Positions 7,298-14,739 of a stretch of DNA of 32,694 bases are shown here, piece after piece. How positions within the stretch are numbered: the stretch's first letter is position 1; each line of letters begins with the position of its first letter. The notes beneath the pieces were generated by a model that worked only from the letters and a program-made list of their open reading frames with translations, was not told where the DNA came from and did not search any database. The stretch comes from Lachnospiraceae bacterium (GTDB taxonomy: Bacteria; Bacillota; Clostridia; Lachnospirales; Lachnospiraceae). Location: positions 1-32,694 of the forward strand of contig JAILBX010000028.1 in the NCBI GenBank assembly GCA_024680675.1, in the 5' to 3' direction. The translations under genes were made by a program, and so were the position numbers.

Positions 7298-8395
7298 ATG
7301 AAAAAGAAGCAAAAGGCACAGTTAATGACAGTCATCGGGCTGGCGGCATTATTGATAATCATTATTGTCGTGATCTTGCTGCTTGTATTGAGCAGAAAAA
7401 AGTTGGAGTCTCTTACCCTGACCCCTACCTTTTCCGAGACAGAGCTTGATGTGAACAATGATTACATTTTTAATGTATCAGCTGCTCCGGAGGGTATTAA
7501 GCTTAAGGATCTTGAGTTGTTCGTTGACGACACCACGGCGGTGTTTACTGTAGCAAGTGAAGATAATACCCAGGTGGCTCTTCATACAGGAGCGGAGGGC
7601 ACTGTTAATGTTTATGTAAAGCAGGGAGATATAGCAAGTAATTATATGACCTTTAATGTGGTGGATCAGACGGCTAAGGCCGAAGCTCTTGCAAAACAGG
7701 AGGCTGAAGCCGAGGCTGAGGCAGCTGCTCTTGCCTTAGAGCAGCAAAAGCTGGAGGAAGAGGCTGCAAAGAAGGAATATGTTAAGACGACAACCAAGGT
7801 TCGTGTGAGATCCAATCCCTCCACCGACGATTCCTCAAGCGTTCTTACAACGGCAAAAGAGGGAGATGTTTTTGAGAAGGTAGAAGATGTTGAAGACTGG
7901 ACAAAGATAGTCTATAACGGTGGCGACGGATATATTAAGACAGAGTATCTGACTGTTATGACCCAGGAGGAATATGACGCAAGCCAGTCCGGAGAGGGTG
8001 AGGAAGCCGGTCAGGAGGAAGAAAAGAAGGAAGAAGAGAAAAAGGAAGAAAAGAAGGAAGAGAAGAAGAGCGAGACAACAGGAGCTGCCAATACGACCCA
8101 GAATGATGCGGATGCCGCAGCTAAGCAGGCAGCAGATGCCGCAGCAAAGCAGGCAGCAGAAGCCGCCGCAGCCCAGCAGGCAGCTGAAGCAGCCGCCGCA
8201 GCTCAGGCAGCCGCCGCAGCATCAGCTACTCCTTATACCTTAAGCGGAGTACCTGTTACGGCGACCCAGTACGCCAACCTTTTAAATATGTTCAGATTTG
8301 CTACTCCAAACGGAACAGATGAGGAAGCAAAGGCTGAGGTTGAGATCCACAGCGGAGCAGAGATACAGGCTATCATTCAGGATAAGGGCTGGTGA
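7298..8395 (+). CDS. Membrane-anchored SH3-domain protein with charged and Ala-rich segments
   Basis: 365 aa of unknown exact role. A short basic N-terminus and one membrane helix (about 12-31, LAALLIIIIVVILLLVL) put the rest outside the cell. Next come a Big-like beta region (about 40-125, TLTPTFSETELDVNNDYIFN), an Ala/Glu helix (125-155), and a bacterial SH3 domain (about 158-215: KVRVRSNPST, EGDVFEKVED, WTKIVYNGGDGYIKTEYL). A Lys/Glu block (EEEKKEEEKKEEKKEEKK), a near-repeat Ala/Gln region and a C-terminal 55-residue tail complete it. Extracellular SH3 domains of this type usually bind cell-wall peptides. AGGAGAG precedes the ATG. It is a single-gene unit closed by the terminator at 8432. 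Confidence 0.82.
   Translation: MKKKQKAQLMTVIGLAALLIIIIVVILLLVLSRKKLESLTLTPTFSETELDVNNDYIFNVSAAPEGIKLKDLELFVDDTTAVFTVASEDNTQVALHTGAEGTVNVYVKQGDIASNYMTFNVVDQTAKAEALAKQEAEAEAEAAALALEQQKLEEEAAKKEYVKTTTKVRVRSNPSTDDSSSVLTTAKEGDVFEKVEDVEDWTKIVYNGGDGYIKTEYLTVMTQEEYDASQSGEGEEAGQEEEKKEEEKKEEKKEEKKSETTGAANTTQNDADAAAKQAADAAAKQAAEAAAAQQAAEAAAAAQAAAAASATPYTLSGVPVTATQYANLLNMFRFATPNGTDEEAKAEVEIHSGAEIQAIIQDKGW
8103..8223 (+). repeat. Degenerate Ala/Gln codon repeats
   Basis: About four imperfect 24-30 base units (GATGCCGCAGCTAAGCAGGC and variants) encode AAAKQAAD, AAAKQAAE, AAAAQQAAE and AAAAAQAAAA. The encoded segment should form a long helix or a flexible spacer within the SH3 protein, and copy number could vary by slippage. 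Confidence 0.75.
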
Positions 8396-8431
8396 TCTCT
8401 TAAAAGTAAAGGGCTTAAAAGCCCATATGAT

Positions 8432-8465
8432 AAAAAAGGAAACCCGAGTAAGGGTTTCCTTTTTT
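8432..8465 (+). terminator. Rho-independent terminator after the SH3-domain gene
   Basis: AGGAAACCC (8437-8445) pairs perfectly with GGGTTTCCT (8452-8460) around a six-base loop; an A-run precedes and a T-run follows. A smaller GGGCTT-aa-AAGCCC hairpin lies just upstream at 8411-8424. Confidence 0.92.
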
Positions 8466-8673
8466 ACATTTTTATGAAGCTATACAAAAGCAACATTTTA
8501 AGCAGTAAAAAAAAGATATTTTTTGCTATATTGTATATTACATTTTTAAATACAGGGTGCTATAACTTATATGCTCTGAAAAGGTAATTATTAACAGATT
8601 ATAAACTTGTTTTAAAGTTTTTATTGTTAAGAGTGATAAAGAAATATTAAAGATAAGTTCAGGAGGAAAAGCC
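8466..8673. other. Intergenic region upstream of the MATE gene
   Basis: A+T-rich, with no clear promoter hexamers. A 37-codon frame at 8474-8587 encodes a Lys-rich start, a hydrophobic stretch and a lipobox-like LNTGC, but it begins right after the terminator T-run and has no ribosome site, so I do not call it a gene. Confidence 0.35.
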
Positions 8674-10116
8674 ATGAGTAAGAAGTATGTTAAAGATATG
8701 ACCACGGGATCACCTACAAAGCTATTATTATCTTTTTCGCTTCCTCTGGTGGTGGGTAATGTATTTCAGCAGTTTTATAACATGGTTGACTCCATAATAG
8801 TGGGAAAATATGTGGGCGCAGAGGCTTTGGCAGCTGTGGGAGCCACAGGATCTTTGAATTTCCTCTTTTTCTCCTTGTGCGCCGGAATGGCCAGCGGAAT
8901 AGGAATAATAATATCCCAGTGCTTTGGCGCCGGAGATACGCATTCTGTTAAAAGGACCATAGTAAACGCTGCTTACATCATGCTGGTGTGCGGTATAGGA
9001 ATGGGTGTTCTGGGATTTTTATTGGCAAGACCCATACTCCTTGCTCTCAATACTCCGGAGAATATTCTGGCTGATGCCACCTTATATATGAAGATATGCT
9101 GTGCAGGCACCATCTGTGTGGCAACCTATAACTGTATTGCCTCTATTCTGAGAGGGGTGGGAGATTCCAAAAGCCCCTTGTATTTTCTCATAGTAGCAAG
9201 CGTACTTAACATAGCTCTTGACCTCTATTTTGTAAAGGGACTTAACATGGGAGTCGCCGGTGTTGCCTATGCCACCATAATTTCCCAGTTTGTATCAGGA
9301 GTCCTTTGCATAGCCTATGCCTTTGCAAAAAATCCTTTATTCAGGTTTTCAAAGGAGCATCTGGGTTATAACAGAGTTATTGTTTCAAGATGTGTGAGGA
9401 TGGGAGTGCCTCTTGCTTTTCAAACCTCTTTGATAACTATTTCCTGCGTGGCTTTACAAAGTGTGGTTAACAGCTTTGGATCCACGGTTGTGGCAGCCTA
9501 TACTGCTACCTCAAGGATAGAGCAGGTGGTACAGCAGCCCTTTAACTCCTTAGGAGTTGCAATCTCAACCTATACCGGGCAAAATATAGGAGCAAGAAGG
9601 TTTGACAGAGTTAAGAAGGGCTTTATAAGATCCTATATCATAATGGCAATATTTACTCTTTCTATCGTACCCCTTGCCTGGATATTTGGTGATCAGATAG
9701 TATCTGTATTTGTAAATGACAGTGAAATAATAGAGCTGGGAGGAAAGGCATTAAGAATAACAAGTATTTTCTACCTTTCCCTTGGAACCATATATGTTAC
9801 AAGAGGACTTTTGAACGGAGCTTCAGATGCAAAGTACGCATTTATAAACGGCTGCGTGGAAATGTTTGGAAGGATATGCTTTACAAGACCCCTGACCCTG
9901 ATCCCTTTTATAGGAGTATGGGGAGTCTGGCTTGCAACGGCTCTTACCTGGTTCATAACGGCTCTGGCCGGTCTTATAAGATATAAAACAACAATACTGC
10001 GAAGGGAATCAATGGCAGATAACGGTATTGCAAAGAGAAACACAGGCTTTGGAGCAGGACTCTTTGAAGGAAGAAGACTTGGATTTGGAAGGGGACATTT
10101 CTTCAGCCGTTCTTAA
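8674..10116 (+). CDS. MATE-family multidrug/cation antiporter
   Basis: 480-aa inner-membrane exporter with the twelve-helix MATE layout in two halves. Family signatures include GSPTKLLLSFSLPLVVGNVF, FYNMVDSIIVGKYVGAEALA, VGATGSL, the loop ISQCFGAGD in the first half, and FNSLGVAISTYTGQNIGARR in the second. Proteins of this family move toxic cations or drugs out using Na+ or H+ gradients; the substrate here cannot be read from sequence. AGGAGG lies upstream of the ATG. The C-terminus carries an odd Gly/Arg/Phe-rich tail (GFGAGLFEGRRLGFGRGH), probably cytoplasmic. It ends at its own terminator, so it is separate from the following GAF-ABC unit. Confidence 0.93.
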   Translation: MSKKYVKDMTTGSPTKLLLSFSLPLVVGNVFQQFYNMVDSIIVGKYVGAEALAAVGATGSLNFLFFSLCAGMASGIGIIISQCFGAGDTHSVKRTIVNAAYIMLVCGIGMGVLGFLLARPILLALNTPENILADATLYMKICCAGTICVATYNCIASILRGVGDSKSPLYFLIVASVLNIALDLYFVKGLNMGVAGVAYATIISQFVSGVLCIAYAFAKNPLFRFSKEHLGYNRVIVSRCVRMGVPLAFQTSLITISCVALQSVVNSFGSTVVAAYTATSRIEQVVQQPFNSLGVAISTYTGQNIGARRFDRVKKGFIRSYIIMAIFTLSIVPLAWIFGDQIVSVFVNDSEIIELGGKALRITSIFYLSLGTIYVTRGLLNGASDAKYAFINGCVEMFGRICFTRPLTLIPFIGVWGVWLATALTWFITALAGLIRYKTTILRRESMADNGIAKRNTGFGAGLFEGRRLGFGRGHFFSRS

Positions 10117-10143
10117 GGCTGCATAAATACAGAGATAAGTGTT

Positions 10144-10181
10144 AAAAAGACCAAGGGTGAAGCGATGCCCCTGGTCTTTTT
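10144..10181 (+). terminator. Rho-independent terminator after the MATE gene
   Basis: AAAAAGACCAaGGG pairs with CCCcTGGTCTTTTT (one mismatch) around a loop of about ten bases, ending in a T-run. The near-symmetry (A-run before, T-run after) means it could work in both directions. Confidence 0.9.
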
Positions 10182-10198
10182 ACTTAACGGCCCATTCA

Positions 10199-10227
10199 TT
10201 GACAAAAGTTTTTTATGATAATAAGAT
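10199..10227 (+). promoter_or_regulatory. Sigma-A promoter for the GAF-ABC/FtsX unit
   Basis: A perfect TTGACA (10199-10204), a 17-base spacer and TAAGAT (10222-10227, four of six) lie just after the MATE terminator. RNA would start near 10234, leaving about 43 bases to the start codon. Confidence 0.6.
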
Positions 10228-10276
10228 TATCTATGAATTTAGTGATATTTGTTGATAAGGGCAGGAGGAGGAAGGC

Positions 10277-11497
10277 ATGGCTTCTACCAAGAAAAATTCA
10301 AAAGCAGTATGGATGATAATGGAAGAGCTGCTGGAGGTGGACAATATTGATGAAGCTTTGGACGGCTTTATATCAACCTTGGTGAAAACCTTGAAAAGTG
10401 AAGCGGGAGCCATATGGATCCTGAATAAAAAAACAGATCTTTTGCATTGCATGTTCAATGTGGGGCCCCTTGATCTTACCGATATGATCATTGAAAACGG
10501 CCGGGGACTTGAGGGAAGGGTTACTCAAAGCGCCAGTAAGGTATTTGCCCCCCATGTGGAGGGTGACAGTGATTATGAGCTATCCTGCTTTGATGAAAGG
10601 GGCTTTACTGTTACAAGCGCTATCTGCGTGCCCCTTACAACCCCAAATGATGTATTCGGATGCATTATGGTGGCAAACAGACAGGATGGAGATCTATACA
10701 GCAGAGAGGATGTTACCCTCTGTAACCAGATGGCATCTCTTGTGGCAGCCACCATAGAGGAGAAGGGCCTGGTACCTGAGGATACAGGGGATAAGGAGGT
10801 AATAGTCTCCGTCAATAATCTTACAAAGGAATATGCGGGGGGAAGTAATATAAAGGGAGCTTTAAGGGGTATAAATCTTGATATATATAAGAATGAGCTT
10901 TTAGTGATCCTTGGAGAATCAGGATGCGGTAAGGGTACTCTTTTCAACCTGATCGGGGGTTTGGATGAGCCTTCCAAGGGTTCTGTAATGGTGGAGGGCA
11001 GGGAGCTGTCCGCTCTTAGTGACCATGAGCTTAGCAAATACAGGAGGAAGTATCTGGGCTTTGTCTTTTCGGAGCATAATCTTATGCCAAATCTTACGGC
11101 ACTTGAAAATATCCGCTTTGCGGCGGAGCTTGTGGACTATCCCCTCATGCCTGAGGAGGCTCTTTCCATGGTAAAGCTTTCGGAGCTGGCAGACAATTAT
11201 CCGGAGCAGATGACCATAGAGGAAGGGCAGAGGGTGTCCATAGCCAGGGCCATTGTTAAAAAACCCAGGCTGATACTGGCAGATGAGCCCACAGCCGGTC
11301 TTGACTGCAAGAGCGGGACAGAGCTTTTGGAGATTATAGAAAAAGTAGTAAGAAGCCAGGGTGCAACGGTTATGATGATCACCCATAACAGTGAAATAGC
11401 CAAAATGGCTGACAGAGTAGTTAAGCTCAGATCGGGAAGGATCAAAAGCATAAGAAGAAATATACATCCCATAGCAGCTAAGGAGCTGGAATGGTAG
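10277..11497 (+). CDS. GAF-domain/ABC-transporter ATPase fusion with altered motifs
   Basis: 406-aa soluble protein. Residues about 20-165 form a GAF domain (GAIWILNKKTDLLHCM, GRGLEGRVTQSASK, AICVPLTTPNDVFGCIMVAN, CNQMASLVAATIEEKG), a small-molecule or redox sensor fold. From about 175 on it is a MacB/LolD-type ABC ATPase. The Walker A reads GESGCGKGT (213-221), with Gly220 where Ser/Thr normally binds Mg-ATP; the Q-loop Gln is Ser265 (FVFSEHN); the LSGGQ signature is IEEGQ (314-318). Walker B and D-loop (ILADEPTAGLD, 333-343) and the H-loop His370 are intact. The start has an excellent ribosome site (AGGAGGAGGAAGG). It is 13 bp from the FtsX permease gene, its evident partner. The altered motifs suggest slow or signal-gated ATP use, or a non-catalytic role. 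Confidence 0.88.
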   Translation: MASTKKNSKAVWMIMEELLEVDNIDEALDGFISTLVKTLKSEAGAIWILNKKTDLLHCMFNVGPLDLTDMIIENGRGLEGRVTQSASKVFAPHVEGDSDYELSCFDERGFTVTSAICVPLTTPNDVFGCIMVANRQDGDLYSREDVTLCNQMASLVAATIEEKGLVPEDTGDKEVIVSVNNLTKEYAGGSNIKGALRGINLDIYKNELLVILGESGCGKGTLFNLIGGLDEPSKGSVMVEGRELSALSDHELSKYRRKYLGFVFSEHNLMPNLTALENIRFAAELVDYPLMPEEALSMVKLSELADNYPEQMTIEEGQRVSIARAIVKKPRLILADEPTAGLDCKSGTELLEIIEKVVRSQGATVMMITHNSEIAKMADRVVKLRSGRIKSIRRNIHPIAAKELEW

Positions 11498-11510
11498 GCA
11501 AGAGGTAAAA

Positions 11511-14303
11511 ATGAAGGTAACTCAGAGGAAGGATAGTTTTAGACTGATCGGGGAACAGAAGATTTCCTGGATATCCATTATGATCATAGTGGCCTTATCT
11601 GTCATGGCCTACCTTGGTCTGAATTTTGCTTCCAGGTCTTTAGAGGATTCCGGCAACAGCTTTTACAGGGAATCCCGCTTCAGGGACCTTGAGATAAGCT
11701 CAACCATGCTGTTAACAGAGGAAGATATAGACAGGATAAGGCAGTGTGAAGGAGTAAAGGAGGTTGAAGGGATCTGTAAGAGTGAGGGCTTTCTTTCAAA
11801 GAGGGTGGGAGGAGCTGATAAAAGAGAGGTTGAGATACTGTCCCTGACAGATAATATAAATAAAAATACAGTAAAGGAAGGCAGGCTGCCTGAAAAAGAG
11901 GATGAGTGTGCCATGGAGGAGGAGATCGCCGGGGAGCTTGGTATAAAGGTTGGAGATGAGGTGAGCCTGGCAAGCCTTGAGGGTGAAGCTCCTAAGTACC
12001 TGAAGGGAAAGGATTACAGGGTAAGTGCTCTTGTAACTACTGCTGAACATGCGAGCACCAGGGACGGATCACTTCCTGCTTTGATCGTAAAAAGGGAGGC
12101 TTTTGATCCTGAAAGCCTTGGGCCCTATTTTATGGAAGCTCTGGTTCTTATGGAAAAGCCTGAAAATATCAGCTATTTTGACCGACAGTATCTGGAGGAG
12201 GTAAATAAAGTAACAGAGAGTCTGGAGAGTCTGGCAAGGGAAAGGGAAAGGCTAAGGACAAATGAGGTAAAGGGGAGCTATCAGTCAAAAATAGGAGAGA
12301 GTGAGGCTCTGCTTTCCACCGGAGGGGATCAGCTGCTGGAAGCAAAAAAGAAGCTGGATCAGGACAGGAAGGAGCTTGCTGAGAGCGAGAAATCCCTTGA
12401 TAAAATGAAGGCGGATCTGGACGCTATTCTTAAACAGTATCCTGAAGGAAGCTCTATTTTTGAGGCAATTCGCCCCCGATATGAAGAGAGCCTCAGTTTA
12501 TATAATAAATCCCTTAAGGAGCAGGAAGAAAAGCAGGCAAAATACGAATCCAGCAAAAAGGATTATGATGAGAAGCTTAAGGAATATTACAGAGGCAAGA
12601 CAAATTTAGAGGATTCAAAGAAGGAGTTAAGTGAAATAGGAAGCTGCAGGTGGCTTTTACTTGGACCAAAGGGTAATCCTTCCTATGCTTATACCTATAG
12701 CTCCGTTAATAACATAAGGGAACTGGGTACAGCCTTTGCCATAATATTTATTCTTCTTGGGGCTTTAGTCACCATTGTCACCACAGGAAGAATGGTCAGT
12801 GAGCAGAGAAAGGCTCTTGGACTTTTAAAGACCCTTGGACTTTATAAGAGGGAGATGCTTTTAAAATATGTTACCTTTAGTCTGTCGGCTACCTTGTCGG
12901 GAATCCTTTTGGGATTTTTCGGAGGGACTTATTTTCTTCAAAGGCTGCTTTTGAAAATATACGGAAGCTTTTTTATCTATGATACATCCGGGCTTAAGAT
13001 AGATCCTCTTCTGACGGTCCTTGTTGTCACAGGAGAGATATTGCTTTCTTTTTTAACTGTCTTTTTCAGCTGCTTTGGACTTTTAAAGAAAAAGGCAGAA
13101 AAGCTTATGGAAGACAGGCTTCCAAGCTATCGCCATAAAAGAAAAGGAGGAGAGCAGGGCTCATCTCTTTACTTTAAGCTGATCTTTTATAACATAATGT
13201 CGGCTTTGAAAAAAACATTGATAACCATTATAAGCATAGGGGGAGTAACAGCTGTTCTTGTTGCAGGCTTTACAATGAAGGGCTCTGTAAGCAAGACCTT
13301 AAAGTACCATTACAAGGATATAATAGCCTATGATTACCAGCTTGATCATCAGATGGCAGACGATAAGACCCTTTTTGAAAAAATACAGGAGATAGCAGGT
13401 AAAGACAGCATTAAATGCGACGGCTTTTATGATAAGGAGAGATATATAAATGTTAAGGGGGAAATGATAAAGGCTGAGCTTATATGCGGAAGTCTGACAA
13501 AGCTTGACAGTTATATCCTGCGTATAGATCATAAGAGCGGCAAGGAGATATCCGGGGACATTGACCCATCAGGAGAGTATTGCGAGGGAATATGGATATA
13601 CAGCAGACTGGCAGAGAGTAAGGGCTTAAATAAAGGCGATGAGTTTTTGCTCTATGATGATCAGTTAAATCCCTATGCAGTAAAGGTGGCGGGGGTGTTT
13701 GAAAATTATTTCGGATCCAGACTCATTATGAGTGATGATTACTATAAAAAGGTTTTTGGACAGGCCCCCCGGAACAATACCATATTTATAAAGAGCGGTC
13801 TGGAGCTTGAGGGGGAAAAGCTGATGGCTCTTTTGGGGCTTGATGGAGTAAGTCAGGTAAAAAGTGAAGGGAAGAGTTACGACTTTGGAAAAAGATCAAT
13901 AGATATATTCGGCAATATCGCCCTGGTCATGGTGGCTGTGGCTGCTGTCATGTCCTATCTTATACTTCAAAACCTTATAAATATACATATGGGACAGAAG
14001 AAAAGAGAGCTGACTCTTATGGCTATCAACGGTTTTTATACAAAGGAGTTAAAGCTTTACGGATCAGGAGAGTTTTTGGTGAATTCCGCCCTGGGAATGC
14101 TTCTTGGGCTTTTTTTGGGATCCTTTCTGGGAAGATACATGATCGGCCTTATGGAAAGTGAAAGCATGGAATTTGTAAAAAATATAAGGCCTGAAGCATG
14201 GTTTTTTTCCGTCCTTATAATTTTTATATTTATACTTTTGGCCTTACTTGTAGGCATGAAGGATATAAAGAAGCTGGATCTTAAAAGTCTGACCGGTGAG
14301 TGA
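11511..14303 (+). CDS. FtsX/MacB-type ABC permease with extracellular coiled coil
   Basis: 930-aa membrane protein and partner of the preceding ATPase. One helix at about 18-40 is followed by a large extracellular region (41-395), in which about 230-370 is a strongly predicted coiled coil rich in Glu/Lys/Leu heptads (LEAKKKLDQDRKELAESEKS, KQAKYESSKKDYDEKLKEYY). The first FtsX domain follows (helices about 400-425, 448-475, 500-525; RKALGLLKTLGLYKREML motif). A second half starts with a helix at 568-590, then an extracellular domain, and a closing FtsX domain (helices near 800-825, 855-880, 897-920; KKRELTLMAINGFYTKELKL). Such eight-helix exporters with coiled-coil loops resemble large Clostridial permeases thought to act by mechanotransmission rather than classical transport. 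No substrate can be assigned. Confidence 0.9.
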   Translation: MKVTQRKDSFRLIGEQKISWISIMIIVALSVMAYLGLNFASRSLEDSGNSFYRESRFRDLEISSTMLLTEEDIDRIRQCEGVKEVEGICKSEGFLSKRVGGADKREVEILSLTDNINKNTVKEGRLPEKEDECAMEEEIAGELGIKVGDEVSLASLEGEAPKYLKGKDYRVSALVTTAEHASTRDGSLPALIVKREAFDPESLGPYFMEALVLMEKPENISYFDRQYLEEVNKVTESLESLARERERLRTNEVKGSYQSKIGESEALLSTGGDQLLEAKKKLDQDRKELAESEKSLDKMKADLDAILKQYPEGSSIFEAIRPRYEESLSLYNKSLKEQEEKQAKYESSKKDYDEKLKEYYRGKTNLEDSKKELSEIGSCRWLLLGPKGNPSYAYTYSSVNNIRELGTAFAIIFILLGALVTIVTTGRMVSEQRKALGLLKTLGLYKREMLLKYVTFSLSATLSGILLGFFGGTYFLQRLLLKIYGSFFIYDTSGLKIDPLLTVLVVTGEILLSFLTVFFSCFGLLKKKAEKLMEDRLPSYRHKRKGGEQGSSLYFKLIFYNIMSALKKTLITIISIGGVTAVLVAGFTMKGSVSKTLKYHYKDIIAYDYQLDHQMADDKTLFEKIQEIAGKDSIKCDGFYDKERYINVKGEMIKAELICGSLTKLDSYILRIDHKSGKEISGDIDPSGEYCEGIWIYSRLAESKGLNKGDEFLLYDDQLNPYAVKVAGVFENYFGSRLIMSDDYYKKVFGQAPRNNTIFIKSGLELEGEKLMALLGLDGVSQVKSEGKSYDFGKRSIDIFGNIALVMVAVAAVMSYLILQNLINIHMGQKKRELTLMAINGFYTKELKLYGSGEFLVNSALGMLLGLFLGSFLGRYMIGLMESESMEFVKNIRPEAWFFSVLIIFIFILLALLVGMKDIKKLDLKSLTGE

Positions 14304-14324
14304 CCACTAAATTTAGAAAAGATA

Positions 14325-14353
14325 TTGACAAGGCTTCTTTTGTTTGGTATTAT
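14325..14353 (+). promoter_or_regulatory. Strong sigma-A promoter for tRNA-Gly
   Basis: TTGACA (14325-14330), a 17-base spacer and TATTAT (14348-14353) give eleven of twelve consensus matches. RNA would start near 14360, about 32 bases before the tRNA. Confidence 0.85.
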
Positions 14354-14391
14354 GTCACTTGTCGGTTGACTTAGGAAAAGCAAGTGAATAT

Positions 14392-14463
14392 GCACGAGTG
14401 GCTCAGTGGTGGAGTATCGCCTTGCCAAGGCGAGGGTCGCGGGTTCGAATCCCGTCTCGTGCT
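14392..14463 (+). tRNA. tRNA-Gly, anticodon GCC
   Basis: A complete cloverleaf of 72 bases. The acceptor stem GCACGAG pairs with CTCGTGC, the discriminator is T as usual for glycine tRNAs, the anticodon stem TCGCC/GGCGA carries the loop TTGCCAA with GCC at 14424-14426, and the T-arm is CGCGGGTTCGAATCCCG. CCA is not encoded. It is a single-gene unit with its own promoter and terminator. No integrase or duplicated tRNA end is seen nearby. Confidence 0.96.
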
Positions 14464-14474
14464 CTATATAAAGG

Positions 14475-14502
14475 AGAATATCCCTTGGGATATTCTTTTT
14501 TT
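14475..14502 (+). terminator. Rho-independent terminator after tRNA-Gly
   Basis: AGAATATCCC (14475-14484) pairs perfectly with GGGATATTCT (14487-14496) around a two-base (effectively four-base) loop and runs into seven T residues. Confidence 0.9.
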
Positions 14503-14537
14503 GCTCTGAAATTATAGGGTAGCGGATTTCTTTTTTA

Positions 14538-14566
14538 TAGACAAGAGCCTGCTGGTTTGATATAAT
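14538..14566 (+). promoter_or_regulatory. Strong sigma-A promoter for the Ser-rich secreted protein
   Basis: TAGACA (14538-14543), a 17-base spacer and a perfect TATAAT (14561-14566) match eleven of twelve positions. RNA should start near 14573, giving a leader of about 165 bases. Confidence 0.85.
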
Positions 14567-14572
14567 TTACTG

Positions 14573-14739
14573 CGAGGATAAGGCAGCGAATGTTTTGTTT
14601 GGTGTCTTTTTTTATCTCACTATAAAAGACAGGTTTTTCTCTTGGGGAGGAGAAAAGTCTGACTTGGCATTTCTTTTGGAATGTGAAAATTTAATAAGGG
14701 GCACAGGATCATAAAGTAAAGTCAGGGAGGATTTTAATT
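14573..14739 (+). promoter_or_regulatory. Long structured 5' leader of the Ser-rich protein gene
   Basis: About 165 untranslated bases hold three short hairpins: GTCTTTT/AAAAGAC (near 14608-14632), TTTTCTC/GAGAAAA (near 14635-14656) and CATTTC/GAATG (near 14668-14684), then AGGGAGG as the ribosome site. It matches no riboswitch consensus I recognise. It could control mRNA stability or translation, but that is inference. Confidence 0.35.

Noticed and set aside
8103-8223. CRISPR-like repeat
   Set aside because: Repeats are in frame inside a gene, without unique spacers; they encode Ala/Gln-rich units.
10573-11467. Minus-strand frames of 154 and 182 codons inside the GAF-ABC gene
   Set aside because: Antisense shadows of a well-supported coding region with clear domain motifs.
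14392-14463. tRNA-Gly as an integration site
   Set aside because: No integrase and no repeated tRNA 3' end found nearby.
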